From contig MU858132.1 of the NCBI GenBank assembly GCA_033297075.1, positions 1-64,000 on the forward strand: 64,000 bases of DNA, in the 5' to 3' direction. The stretch's first letter is position 1, and every line of letters begins with the position of its first letter. Source of the DNA: Rhypophila decipiens (taxonomy: Eukaryota > Ascomycota > Sordariomycetes > Sordariales > Naviculisporaceae). Under the pieces are notes generated by a model. It was not told the origin of the DNA and did no database searches. It saw only the letters and a list, made by a program, of their open reading frames with translations. The position numbers and the translations under genes are program-made. Below, in pieces: positions 43,720-54,011 of the stretch.

Positions 43720-46511
43720 CTACTCCAACCCCAATAACTTCATGGCTTTCCGATCCCGTCCCTCCTTGACTTGCGCAGGCGGCATCCCCAGCACCCGCTC
43801 AGTCTTGCTATTCCCCCCCTGGCTAAGAAATTTCTCTTCCTTCCTCCCATAATTGGGGCTTCCGCACCGCTCGCATCTCGTCGTGGGACTGCTGTGATAA
43901 ATTCCAAAGTCGATTACACTATCTTCTTCTGGTATCTCGTTTTCTTGGTCGCAGCGTCGACTGTTGCTGGCGTATTCGTCTTCGCTGTCGGTGTAGGTGT
44001 TTAGATTGCTGCTTGAGAAGGAGGCGGTGGTGCTTTGATAACTTGGGAGGAAACTTGTGGTGGTTGTGGTGGTTGCTAGCGGTTTTTCGTCGTCGTCGCC
44101 GAATAATATGAGATTGGTGTTTGTGTTTGTACTGGTACTATTAGGATTATTATTACTGTATTTTTGCTGCGAATATCTCGTTCCTCCCACTGCGGCGATG
44201 TTGGAAGGCAGAGGCTTCCTCCTGATGGCCTTTCGTGCAACACTAGTATTTGCTTTGGGTTTTGGTAGTGTTTCGAGGTTGTTCATTTGGTGGTAGATAT
44301 GATTTCTGGGATTCCTCTCGTGGTTGCTGTTGTTTGGGCGACGCATCTCGGTTGGCGAGACAGCCTTGAACACGATGGTGCCTGGGTTCTTCATCTTTTC
44401 GACCGTCTTGGAGTTTGGTCCAGCGTTGCCGAATTCCAACGACTCAGGTGAGACAGGCTGCAAGTAGAGATGCGTTGTCGTGGTCGATGGCGAGAATGAA
44501 GACCGCTCATCCGCCGTCGTGGCCGTTGGGTCTGTGGGCGAGATCGGAGGCGTCGCCAGATTGGAAGAGGACGAAAAGCCATGGTGGGGAGAGTCCAGCC
44601 GCAGGTTCAGATAGTTCTTCGGGTTGCTGCTGGTTTTGCTACTGGCACTGGCCGCTCGCGGTTGTTGAGACTTTGCCTCCTCGGGTTTGACTCTCCTTCG
44701 CTTCCGATCCTTGCGGGGGCTATCCTCGCTGAGGTAAAAGTCCCGGATGCTGGCCAAAAAGGAGGTCATCTCGGAGTCTGTAGCCGAAGCCGTGACTAGG
44801 TAGTTTGCCTTTGCAAAAGAAGTAGGCGGGCCGGGAAATTTGGCCTCGAGGGGAAGGGCAAGGTTATCAGTGCTTGACGCCGCCGAGACAGGCTTGTCGG
44901 AATTTGCAAGAGGAGTAGAGCATCGTGACAAGGCATGGTCGTCCTCGTTCAAGATGCCAGCGACCGCCATGGAATTGCTGCCCACGAGAGCCTGCAGCGA
45001 GAGGATCGTGGACAGGTGGTCGGCAGGGTAGTCGATGATCAGAAGCCGGACATGGCTGTTGAGGAGAAAATAGGCCTCCACATGTGGGACCATGAGCTGT
45101 GCGAGTAATGACCTGTTGGTGAAAGGATTGTCTTCCATCTGCTTGATTAACGGTAGCGTGGTGAATGATTGCATGGCGTTTGCGATGAGTTCTCTGTTGC
45201 CCATGGTTAGCTTTGAGTGCCCATATCATGTAACCAAGCCCCCTTTTCAGTGTTTACTTGCCTCATGCTCAACCGGCCACATTGTGAGGCCCCCTCTGAC
45301 TTGGGTGCCAGCGCCTCGATCTGATCGATTGTCTGGGTCAGAAACTCGCTCGAGACGCCATCCTCAACACCAATGGCAATAATCATTTCTGAGCTCATGG
45401 TCCCCTCGGTTGTTGTGACGGCTGACGAGGTTTTGCTCATGGTTGACCCGGCCGTTTTTGTCGGCTTCTCCACACCAAATGTTCGCGAGGTTACTGCAGA
45501 GTGGGACTGGGGGTGCAGTGATGATGTTGGTCGGCTGTCTATGATGGGATTAGAGTCGTCGGGGAGTGATTGGGGAGAGTCGGGAAGGCAGAAGAGCGGA
45601 AAAGGGTTCGAGGGACCGAATGTAGAAGTATTATTTATCAAGTGGCCTGGTAACAGTGCATGTGGTACCGAAATGTTTGATCGTTCCACAGATCGCAGTG
45701 ACGCTAGTGAGGGCCCCCCCTGGTCTGTTTCAAGTCGTCGAGGCTCACCGAACACTTGGCTCCCAAAGTGGATTTTGTCACTCTCAAACAACGGTGACAT
45801 CGGTGGATAAGGCTTGTCAACTGCTAAATTTGCAATTTGTGGAGTGCCGTTGTGGTCCGTAAACAATTTCACCCCATCATCATCATCACTCTGAGACGAG
45901 TCTTGTGTGAATTTCTCCAGACTGTTGGTGAGCATTGTGGGGGCATCTCTTGAGCTGGTGCGAATGGGCACCTTCGGGCTCCATGATGGCCGGCTTGCCA
46001 GAGTTGGTGTTTGTTGTTCTGTCGTCCTTGTTGACCTGGTCGACCACCGGCTGACGCTGCCCAGCGTCGGAGCATATTTGTTCGTATTTTCGGCGGCTGA
46101 GCCCCGGCCCGATGGTACCTGATGAAGTAATGTCCGGCTCGCCTTTCCTTGGTGCGCTGGTTCGAATCCCTTGCATCTGCTTCTCTTTCGCTTAGCCGGT
46201 GACTGGATCCGAAAGACAGGATACCCATCGCCGGCATCAATGGGGAGCCCTGTCCTCGGTTCTCGGAGCTGGACAGCAAACTCCATCACAGACCAGCTTG
46301 TGCTCCTTGGCCGTGACCTCGAACTCCTGCTTGACTCGGAAGCAAGATCCACGTCGTAATTTGGCGGCTGCAACGATTCGGTCTCTCGATCCAGGGCATC
46401 TGCCATCCTCATGGCCCTGATGATGGGGTCTTCGTCCACGTCATTGTCACATTTTCCAAGAAACCCCTTCTCAGGATTCCTCACGTTGCTTCCCGTCTCG
46501 CATTGATCCAT
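43720..46511 (-). CDS. Large low-complexity protein of unknown function
   Basis: Two exons, 46511-45262 and 45193-43720; 907 aa. The intron is a probable GC-AG type: donor GCAAGT, branch GCTAAC 17 nt before acceptor CAG, and both sides stay in frame (SMRELIANAMQSF). Only the centre looks structured: SEMIIAIGVEDGVSSEFLTQTIDQIEAL, then ELIANAMQSFTTLPLIKQME and a hydrophobic stretch LLIIDYPADHLSTILSLQALV. The flanks are Ser/Thr/Asn-rich and probably disordered, with basic runs (RKDRKRRRVK) that could be nuclear signals and a CERCGSPNYG pair near the C-terminus. Similar fungal proteins have been called gastric-mucin-like, which describes composition only. Function unknown. Confidence 0.75.
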
Positions 46512-49500
46512 ACTGGCCCTGGTATGCTGCTGCCAAGCGGCTGGTGAGAAAGAAAAGACGGTACGGAGCCGTGAATGACTCGAGACGGCTTCTTTTCCTT
46601 CTTGAGGGAATTATGCATAAAGCTTGAGGATCACAAGGTAGCCGCCTCCCCATGTTCCAACGGCGACAATAAAATGGAGTGATATCGGCCTGGGAGGTAT
46701 AATATAAAAATAATATTTCGAATGGAGGACCCCACGCGACAACCGTTACACCAGGTATCCACCATCACAGGGAAGTAAACAAAGGAAATGAGGACAAAGG
46801 CCGGGATGTTTGTTGACGGTGTAATCTGCAATTCAAAAAGTGATTGCTCGTTTTTCTGGAGATTTCGCCGTCCCCCCCAGAGTGGTCGCAGATGTAACGG
46901 CGTGTCCGAATCCCTCATAGATCCAATGTGACGGGTCACAGGCCCTACCCACGACGATGTGGGGGAATTGACGAGTTGGCCTGTGAAAAGGGGCGAGAAA
47001 AAGCTCAAGCTCCCGATCTGCGAGTTTGTCTCGTCAAGGGGAAGCTGCGAGGAACCGAAGCAGACGAGCAGTCCCAGCAGTGACCCGTGTTCTACCAGGC
47101 GTGGCTTGGGGTTTTCTAGAATCTTGAAGCAGCCACCCGATCGACGGCAGGGAAGATGTGTATGACGGTGTTTCGAAATGATGATGAAGACGGGAAAGAG
47201 AGAACAAAAGTCTGGAGGTCAGCCTGATCTTTGATCATTCAGGTTGAAGAACGTCAGATAAGCTAAACATGCATGTACTATATGCAAAGCCTTTCCGTGA
47301 CCGATCGGGACATCAAGTCATCATTCGCACACGTAGCCAAGGTAGCAGAGGATCAAGCAGATGTACCGGTATAGTTGTATACGAGTACATGGAAAAAACT
47401 GGGGATTAATCAACAAAATATTCCGGGAGCTTGGCCCGCGGGCAACATCACCAATCGGCTCTTTATTGGCGGCTAAGGATATAAAAAGGGGGCGACACCG
47501 TGACAGGGCCTTTTCCTCGCTCGGCCGCTTTGACAACACGGGAAGGTGAAGATGCCGGTTGTTGTTGGTGATGAGAAGAAGAAGCAGGAGGATCGGCGCC
47601 TTGAACCGAACGGTGCCGAAGCAGGGGAGCTCTCTCCAGGATCCAGGGTATCGAAATACCGGAAAATGACTGTATTCCGGAATGTAGCACTAAATGGGCC
47701 CAAGAGGCAAAACAAAAGTGATTTGGGCTTGGAATCATGGGATGGGTCTGGGGTAAGGCAAGGGCAGGGCAAGGTACTGGTAGGGCAGGCGGACACATTC
47801 AGTGGAAAGCTTCTGAGGTTGACTAAGGACATGCATCCATCTCACTCACCATGGAGGGTGGGAGCGGGAGGGAGAGAGCCAGTAGATCCAACCCATCATA
47901 CATGATAAAACCGCAGATATGCACAATTTAGCTGATCAACATTCGGGAAAGAACGAAAAAGAAAAAAAAAGGAAAAAGGCAAGAATGGGGGCGTACGGCA
48001 TATCTTGCGCGCTCTATCCGTAGGTATGTACTCTCTCCTCCTGGATGCCCAACAGCAATCTATGACATGTAACTCGTCGTCCCGTTTGACCCGCGGGATG
48101 GCACCTCTCAATCCCAAACTTGGACACGGCAGCTACCCGCGAGCTGGAAATGGAAGACGGGACCATGTCCACGCTTTTTACTTCCTAAAAAGTAAAATGA
48201 ACAATCCTTGTTGCTGATCAGATCAAGATGGGCTGAAAAAAGAGCAAAACAACGAAGAAAAGAAAGTGAAGAAAGGCAAGGGGCAATCGGATAATGTTTC
48301 ATCTTTTTGCGCGCTGCAAGTAAGACCAAGTCACCAACCTTCAGGGGGAGCTTCAACCACTACGCGATATCCGTACGACAAAAGCCTAACCGGTACAGTA
48401 CATATGCACATACCGATACGGACATGAGGTGGGTAATGGGAATTTTTGGAACGGATGTGGAAGTTGCCGTTCGGTACGGTTGGACTCTTGGGATAGGGCA
48501 GAACAAGCCAATGGAAGGTGAGGGTCTCTTCAGCAGCGACCTCCTTACCGTAGCCCCGTACATACATACAACACCCAGGTCTCAACCCACCTAGTGGCAG
48601 TGTCACCAAGCTGTAAATTTGTAGCCGACGATACTACCAAAAAGCGTGGTGTTTAAACCTGGCTTCGCTCATCTCTTTTCTTTTTCTCCCAAACCCAAGG
48701 CTTGCCGCCCAACTTGCATGCGGAAATAGACATGGGTCGGGCCTTCCTGATCAGACAGCAGCCTCACACCGAGCGAGACAGCAAAGGTTCCCCGGTTTCG
48801 GACTTGTCACGGACCACGGACCATGGCAGCCCCGACTTGACATGTCGAGAATCCGATCAAGGCTTCCGCGTGTCGATTCCAGGCTCTAACACGGGCACTC
48901 TGTCTTCTGTACTTGCGCAGGTGAAGGCAAACGCGCACAAGGGGCACAGCTGAGGGGTACCCCGTACTCATTAGCTAAACTCAGCAAGTCTACATACCAC
49001 AGCTTCACAAGCAGCTGCTCAGTCAAAAGTGCCGTCATGGGCTTTCAGCAGGTAAGCTGGTGGTAGTATTGAAGGGATATTGGATATTGGGCAAAATCGG
49101 CTGTAAGAACAGGGTTACAGCAGAATGGGAACGCTGCAGCTCGCCTGCAACAGATAGGGTGCTCTCTTCACTTCGAACTCTTGAAGCAAACAAACTTACA
49201 TTCTCTACCAAAGGGCTGAACGAATTATCGCAGGCCTGTTGCTCAAGAACGCCACCACCACCACCACCACTGATATTCGCTCTATTTTCTCTCGTTGATG
49301 ATTGGACCGCACAATCTGCAGTCAGCCGTTACGCGAACCCCTGCAGTCTGCCTCTCTTTGGCGCAGTTCATTCCAACCATTCTCTTCAACTCCAAGAGTG
49401 AGAGAATCATGGTGCGCTCCCTGCGCTGATGGGTGAACCGAGAGAACGAGGAGGGAAACGAGTCGGGACCCTGCATAGAAAAGAACCACCCGATCACGTT

Positions 49501-49606
49501 CATGAAACGAGACTAAGATGGCCTGGTGGGAAGCACAACATCCGCTCATGGGTTCGTGGTGGCTGTTTGTTCTGTTTGCCAGATGTTGAGTCTATCAGCT
49601 GAAATC
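46512..49606. other. Intergenic, no gene seen
   Basis: About 3.1 kb. ORFs here start without ATG or lack any family feature. Nothing supportable besides general promoter and 3' sequence. Confidence 0.5.
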
Positions 49607-50929
49607 TCAATCATCCTCCTCCAGTAGGGCAGCAAGCTCTGCCTCCTCATCGGCGCTCAGCAAGTTCGCCGGAACTTCTGCCTTCTCATCTGCATCGTCC
49701 TCGACCTCTGTCTTCTTTTGCTCTTCTACCAGAGCGTCCAGCGCAGCGGCCTGTAGTGGCCAAGTCCTCACCGTCCCATCGATGCTGACACTGCACACGG
49801 GGCCCCCCTGTCCATTCTGGCCCCGGAGGACCACCAGATCAGTAACCTCGTCAAAATGCCCCTCAAGCGTACAGTGAAGCGCCCCCGAGGTGCGGTTCCA
49901 AAACTTGACGTTCTCATCTCGCCCCGCAGTAATGACCCAGTCCCGCGTGACCGCCACGGCTCGCACATGATCGCCATGTTGATAAGTGTCGTCACACGTA
50001 AAGCCGCGTAGTCTTGACAAGCACTTTGCCGTACCGTCGCCGCTCGACGTCCACAGATCGACCTCTTCATCTTCTCCGGCACCAGGATGCGGCAGGGCAA
50101 GCTTGTACACGGTAGTCTCATGCTCAACGATGGTCCGGCCTTCTGTCCCGGGCGTGCTGGGGTCAGGCTCGACGACCTGCTCCCACCCGTCCGCTCGTAT
50201 CCTCCACCGTCGAATGTGAGGATCGCTGCTCGCACTGATGAGGCTGATCTCGTCCGCCGTGCTGGATGCATGGTCGACCACGAGATCCTGTAGACTCATC
50301 ATGTTGACCTCGCTGTCCTGCAGAGTGTGTAACCGGGCCCCTGTCTCAATGTCCCACACCATGATTTTCTTGTCTGCGCCTCCGCTGATGAGGTAGTATT
50401 TCCCGCCCATGGCTGCGCACACGACGGCTTTTACAAAGTCGGAATGTCCAACATATTTGCGTCCTGGCGTCTTGGTCTCGAGATCCCAGGACCAGACAGT
50501 CTTGTCCCAGGCGCCGGCGAAGACTGTGTTTTGTGAGAGACCTCCGACCGCCACACAGGCTACCGGCGTGGTCGGGCCACGGTACAGTCCCGTCGTGACA
50601 GAAGCCAAGCTTCTGTCACGACGGGCATCACTGCTGATGTTCACCCTGCGCACAGTGCCTGCCGACTCGGCTACCAGTATGGACGAAGCCGGGGACCGGG
50701 GATCCACAACGGCGGCGAGGATCTTGGACTTGAGCTGGATGGGATTTCCATACTTGTTGCCCGACTTGGCTGCTCTCCTTTCTCTTGTTTGTTGCTCTGC
50801 GCTGTTTGTTGTGTGATGATATTGTTAGTGTTTTGTTTATTTAGATTTGGTCGGGGTTGGGGCAAAGCCCGGCTCTCCTGTCTTGACTCACTCAGTCTCA
50901 AAGAAATGGCGGGGGTCTGACGACTGCAT
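49607..50929 (-). CDS. WD40-repeat protein (410 aa)
   Basis: Two exons, 50929-50892 and 50801-49607, with a 90-nt GT-AG intron. The short first exon gives MQSSDPRHFFETD, continuing as AEQQTRERRAAKSGNKYGNPIQLKSKILAAVVDP. The body is a WD40 propeller: TVFAGAWDKTVWSWDLE, LISGGADKKIMVWDIE, LISASSDPHIRRWRI, WVITAGRDENVKFWN and GPVCSVSIDGTVRTWPL. The C-terminus is very acidic (ADEEAELAALLEEDD). Such proteins act as scaffolds; this subfamily is not recognised. It is divergent from CTF4 with 475 bp between starts. A perfect 17-bp inverted repeat lies in its N-terminal coding part. Confidence 0.85.
50589..50625. repeat. Perfect 17-bp inverted repeat inside WD40 coding sequence
   Basis: Arms 50589-50605 (CCCGTCGTGACAGAAGC) and 50609-50625 are exactly complementary, with a 3-nt CAA loop. 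It encodes part of RDRSLASVTTG near the N-terminus, where WD40 relatives would have a propeller strand and loop. No transposon signal is seen. Confidence 0.85.
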
Positions 50930-51175
50930 TTTTGTTGATGATGAGTCTTTACTCCTCAAAATGAAGATTCCCGCTTCCAAATAGGAAGAAACAGAGGCGA
51001 TGATATCTTTTCTTTTTTAGTGAAATTTTGTATATTTATTTCACTGGGAGCCTAACATGAGAAAAAGCTCTGCCTGAATGCGCCTTCAAGAGGAGGAACT
51101 CCTGAACGGTGCCGGCCTGGTGACAGCTGACAAACCCTGCTTCCCCGCCAAAGTCTTGGTGGGGTTCGAAAGGCA

Positions 51176-51234
51176 ACGCGTGCCCCTGGAAATTGTAAAT
51201 TGAAGACGCGTACGGATAACGCGGTTCGACGCGT
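51176..51234. promoter_or_regulatory. Three ACGCGT (MCB) boxes in the CTF4/WD40 promoter
   Basis: ACGCGT occurs at 51176-51181, 51206-51211 and 51229-51234, about 170-230 bp upstream of the CTF4 start. ACGCGT is the Mlu1 cell-cycle box bound by MBF/DSC1, which drives G1/S expression of DNA-replication genes in yeasts. About 0.1 copy is expected by chance in this 475-bp spacer. Confidence 0.65.
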
Positions 51235-51404
51235 CTCCCAACCCGGACCATCACCAAGACCACTTTAGCATCACAACACCTCGAAGCTCAAAATCGAGAA
51301 CTCCTGAACGGTTCCAGCCCGGATAACGGCCCAAACACTAGATCGAGACCATATTATGGTAGAATCTTCAGAATAATCAGTCGTCGCAAAAAGATACATC
51401 CGAT

Positions 51405-54011
51405 ATGGCATCTGTCATAGCCTCCCGGCCGCGGCCTCGCCCTGCCCATACCCAAGGAGTAACTCGCTGTGTCTACACTCCAGACGGCTCCAAGCTGGTG
51501 ACGGTCGGATCCAACAACACCATCAGACTCTACAAGACGGGCTTCGACGGCGAGCCCGACAACATTGACGACTGCCAAGAGCAAAATATCGCCGTGTCGA
51601 CAAGCAACGACTTCTTCGTCGCCGGGTGCGAGGACGGAACCGTCAGCCTCTACACGTACGGGAACAACCTGTTCGACCGCTTCCTTCTGCGAGCTACTCT
51701 CCCCGTCCGTGATGTCGCTCTCTCGCCAGACCACAAGTGGTGCGCCGTCGCCAGTGACGAGTTGTCGGTCAAGCTGGTCAGCATCGAGGACAGTACAAAC
51801 CTGCGCAAGCTGGACGAACATCGGAAACCCACCAAGCATCTGGCCTTCGACCCAAAGGGTACTCTGCTTGCACTGTCATGCACTGATGGTGTCGTCTACA
51901 TCTACTCCCTCACGGCAGAGAGCCCGGAGTTGATCACCAAGGTGGATGGAATCATTGGCAGAATGGAGACGGACTCGGAGACGTCTTGTCAAGTGGCATG
52001 GCATCCTGACGGACGAGCCTTTGCCGTCCCTACACCAACTAGAGCCATTCAGGTCGTGTCGAAAAACGATTGGGAGAAGCAACGCGCCTTCAAAAACGGC
52101 CATGACGGCGATATCACAGCTCTGGCGTGGTCGCCAAACGGCGCGTTGCTCGCCTCTGCGGGAAAGGACAAGAAAATTCTCATATGGTCGACGCGAGACC
52201 AGAGCGTCGTTGCCAGATACGAATACCCCAATGTTGTCGATATTGCCTGGCACCCGACCAAGAACCTGGCGTCGTTTACGACATCGGACGGAGAAGTCTT
52301 CATCAGCCCCGAATTCGTCCCCGAACAGTTCCTCAACCTGCTACGCCTTCCCAAGCAACCAGCTCCATTCATCCACGACCCCCTCGTTTCTAAACCTCCC
52401 AACGGTCACAAAGCCCTGGCTACCCGTCCCCGCCGCGACTCCCTAGCGAGTCTCGAGGATCTCCTAGACGAAGGGTACGGCGACGATGACGACTTTGTCG
52501 TTGACGACGACGGAGCCGGCTACACGCTCAACGCAGGCCGGAAACGCCCCGCCGAGGACGACCCCCTGTTCGGCTCAGCCCACCCAAGCAAGCGCGGCAA
52601 CTTTCTCCAGCCTCAACAGCACGAGTCCTTCCAGCCGGGCTCGACCCCCTGGCGCGGCAACCGCAAGTACCTCTGCCTCAACCTGATCGGCTTCGTCTGG
52701 ACAGTCGACCAAGACTCGCACCACACCGTCACGGTAGAATTCTACGACAACGAACTCCACCGAACCTTCCACTTCACCGACACGTTCCTCTACGACAAAG
52801 CCTGTCTCAACGACAAAGGCACTCTCTTCGCCTCCCCGCCCAGGGAAGCAGAAGGTTCCCCGGCGGTGGTATTCTACCGTCCTCATGAAACCTGGACGCA
52901 GCGCAACGACTGGCGAATCCAGCTTCCAAAGGGGGAAGAAGTCATCGCCATGTCCCTGAGCGAGTCCTTTGTGACCATCACCACGACAGCAGGCTACGTG
53001 CGAATCTACACCTTGTTTGGCATCCCCTATCGCGTCTACCGCCCCAAAAACACGCCAATCGTCACGTGCGCCAGCTGGCGCGACTACGTCCTCACCATGG
53101 GCAACGGTCCCGTCGGGCCAGACGGCATGTGCAAGCTCTTGTACACAATCCAAAACATCAAGCGCGACGAGATCTGCCAGAACGAGGATACCGTCGCCCT
53201 ACCAGAGGGCGAGACCCTGAAAAGTGTATTTTTTAGCGACAATGGAGACCCGTGTATTTATGATTCTACGGGGACCTTGTTGACACTACTGCACTGGCGC
53301 CAGCCATCCCGGGCATCATGGGTCCCGCTCCTCGATACCAAGCTACTTGATCGTTTGGCGGGGGGGAAGAAGAAAGAAAGTTACTTTCCTATTGCCGTGG
53401 CGGACGACAAGTTTCATTGCATCATTCTCAAGGGAGGCGACCAGTACCCGTATTTCCCCAGGCCGTTGCTGCATGAATTCGAGTTTGAGATTCCCCTTAC
53501 TAGTGTCAGGCCTGAGGGCAAACCAAAGAAGAGCAAGAAAAAGAAGAGCTCCGACGAAATGGCCATCGACGGGGAGGACCCCTTCGGGAGAGCCAACGAA
53601 TCGGGAGGAGAAGAAGAGGAGGAAGAAGGCGAAAGCGCCGAAAAGTCAGAACTCAAAAATCTCGAACAGGCATATCTCCTCAAGGGCCTAAGAGCAGCGC
53701 AGATGGCGGATTTTGTGGATGCCACGTCCAGAAGCTCGGCGCAGCGCGCGGCGCTCGCTAGGCTGGAATTAGATATTGACAAGACGCTGTTGCAGTTGCT
53801 TGCTATCGAGTGTCGCGAGGGTGAAGAGAGGGGCATGCGCGCGCTCGAGGCGGTTAGTTTGTTGAGGGATCGTTCTGGAAGGATGATTGAGGCTGCTGGG
53901 AAGATTGCAGAACGCTATGGACGGACTATTTTGGGGGAGAAAATTCGTGACCTGGGGGAGAGGAAGATTGCTGGGGATGATGGGGCGGATGAGGATGTGT
54001 TTGATGATTGA
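51405..54011 (+). CDS. sepB: CTF4/SepB/AND-1 replisome adaptor
   Basis: A single-exon ORF of 868 aa. The N-terminal half is a WD40 propeller (GVTRCVYTPDGSKLVTVGSN; DITALAWSPNGALLASAGKD; DGEVFISPEFVPEQ). After an acidic linker comes a second propeller typical of the Mcl1/Ctf4 middle domain (NLIGFVWTVDQD; FHFTDTFLYDKACLNDKG; NDWRIQLPKGEEVIAM; RVYRPKNTPIVTCASW). The C-terminal helical part includes AYLLKGLRAAQMADF. Ctf4 trimers link the CMG helicase to DNA polymerase alpha and to cohesion factors; in Aspergillus nidulans the gene is sepB. The HMG box of animal AND-1 is absent, as in other fungi. Length fits. Three MCB boxes upstream suggest G1/S control. Confidence 0.93.
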   Translation: MASVIASRPRPRPAHTQGVTRCVYTPDGSKLVTVGSNNTIRLYKTGFDGEPDNIDDCQEQNIAVSTSNDFFVAGCEDGTVSLYTYGNNLFDRFLLRATLPVRDVALSPDHKWCAVASDELSVKLVSIEDSTNLRKLDEHRKPTKHLAFDPKGTLLALSCTDGVVYIYSLTAESPELITKVDGIIGRMETDSETSCQVAWHPDGRAFAVPTPTRAIQVVSKNDWEKQRAFKNGHDGDITALAWSPNGALLASAGKDKKILIWSTRDQSVVARYEYPNVVDIAWHPTKNLASFTTSDGEVFISPEFVPEQFLNLLRLPKQPAPFIHDPLVSKPPNGHKALATRPRRDSLASLEDLLDEGYGDDDDFVVDDDGAGYTLNAGRKRPAEDDPLFGSAHPSKRGNFLQPQQHESFQPGSTPWRGNRKYLCLNLIGFVWTVDQDSHHTVTVEFYDNELHRTFHFTDTFLYDKACLNDKGTLFASPPREAEGSPAVVFYRPHETWTQRNDWRIQLPKGEEVIAMSLSESFVTITTTAGYVRIYTLFGIPYRVYRPKNTPIVTCASWRDYVLTMGNGPVGPDGMCKLLYTIQNIKRDEICQNEDTVALPEGETLKSVFFSDNGDPCIYDSTGTLLTLLHWRQPSRASWVPLLDTKLLDRLAGGKKKESYFPIAVADDKFHCIILKGGDQYPYFPRPLLHEFEFEIPLTSVRPEGKPKKSKKKKSSDEMAIDGEDPFGRANESGGEEEEEEGESAEKSELKNLEQAYLLKGLRAAQMADFVDATSRSSAQRAALARLELDIDKTLLQLLAIECREGEERGMRALEAVSLLRDRSGRMIEAAGKIAERYGRTILGEKIRDLGERKIAGDDGADEDVFDD

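Noticed and set aside
46155..46175. Second T-arm-like GGTTCGAATCCC
   Set aside because: Lies inside the coding sequence of the 907-aa gene and its stem does not pair.
47546..47905. 119-codon open frame
   Set aside because: Starts without ATG, composition not protein-like, no support.
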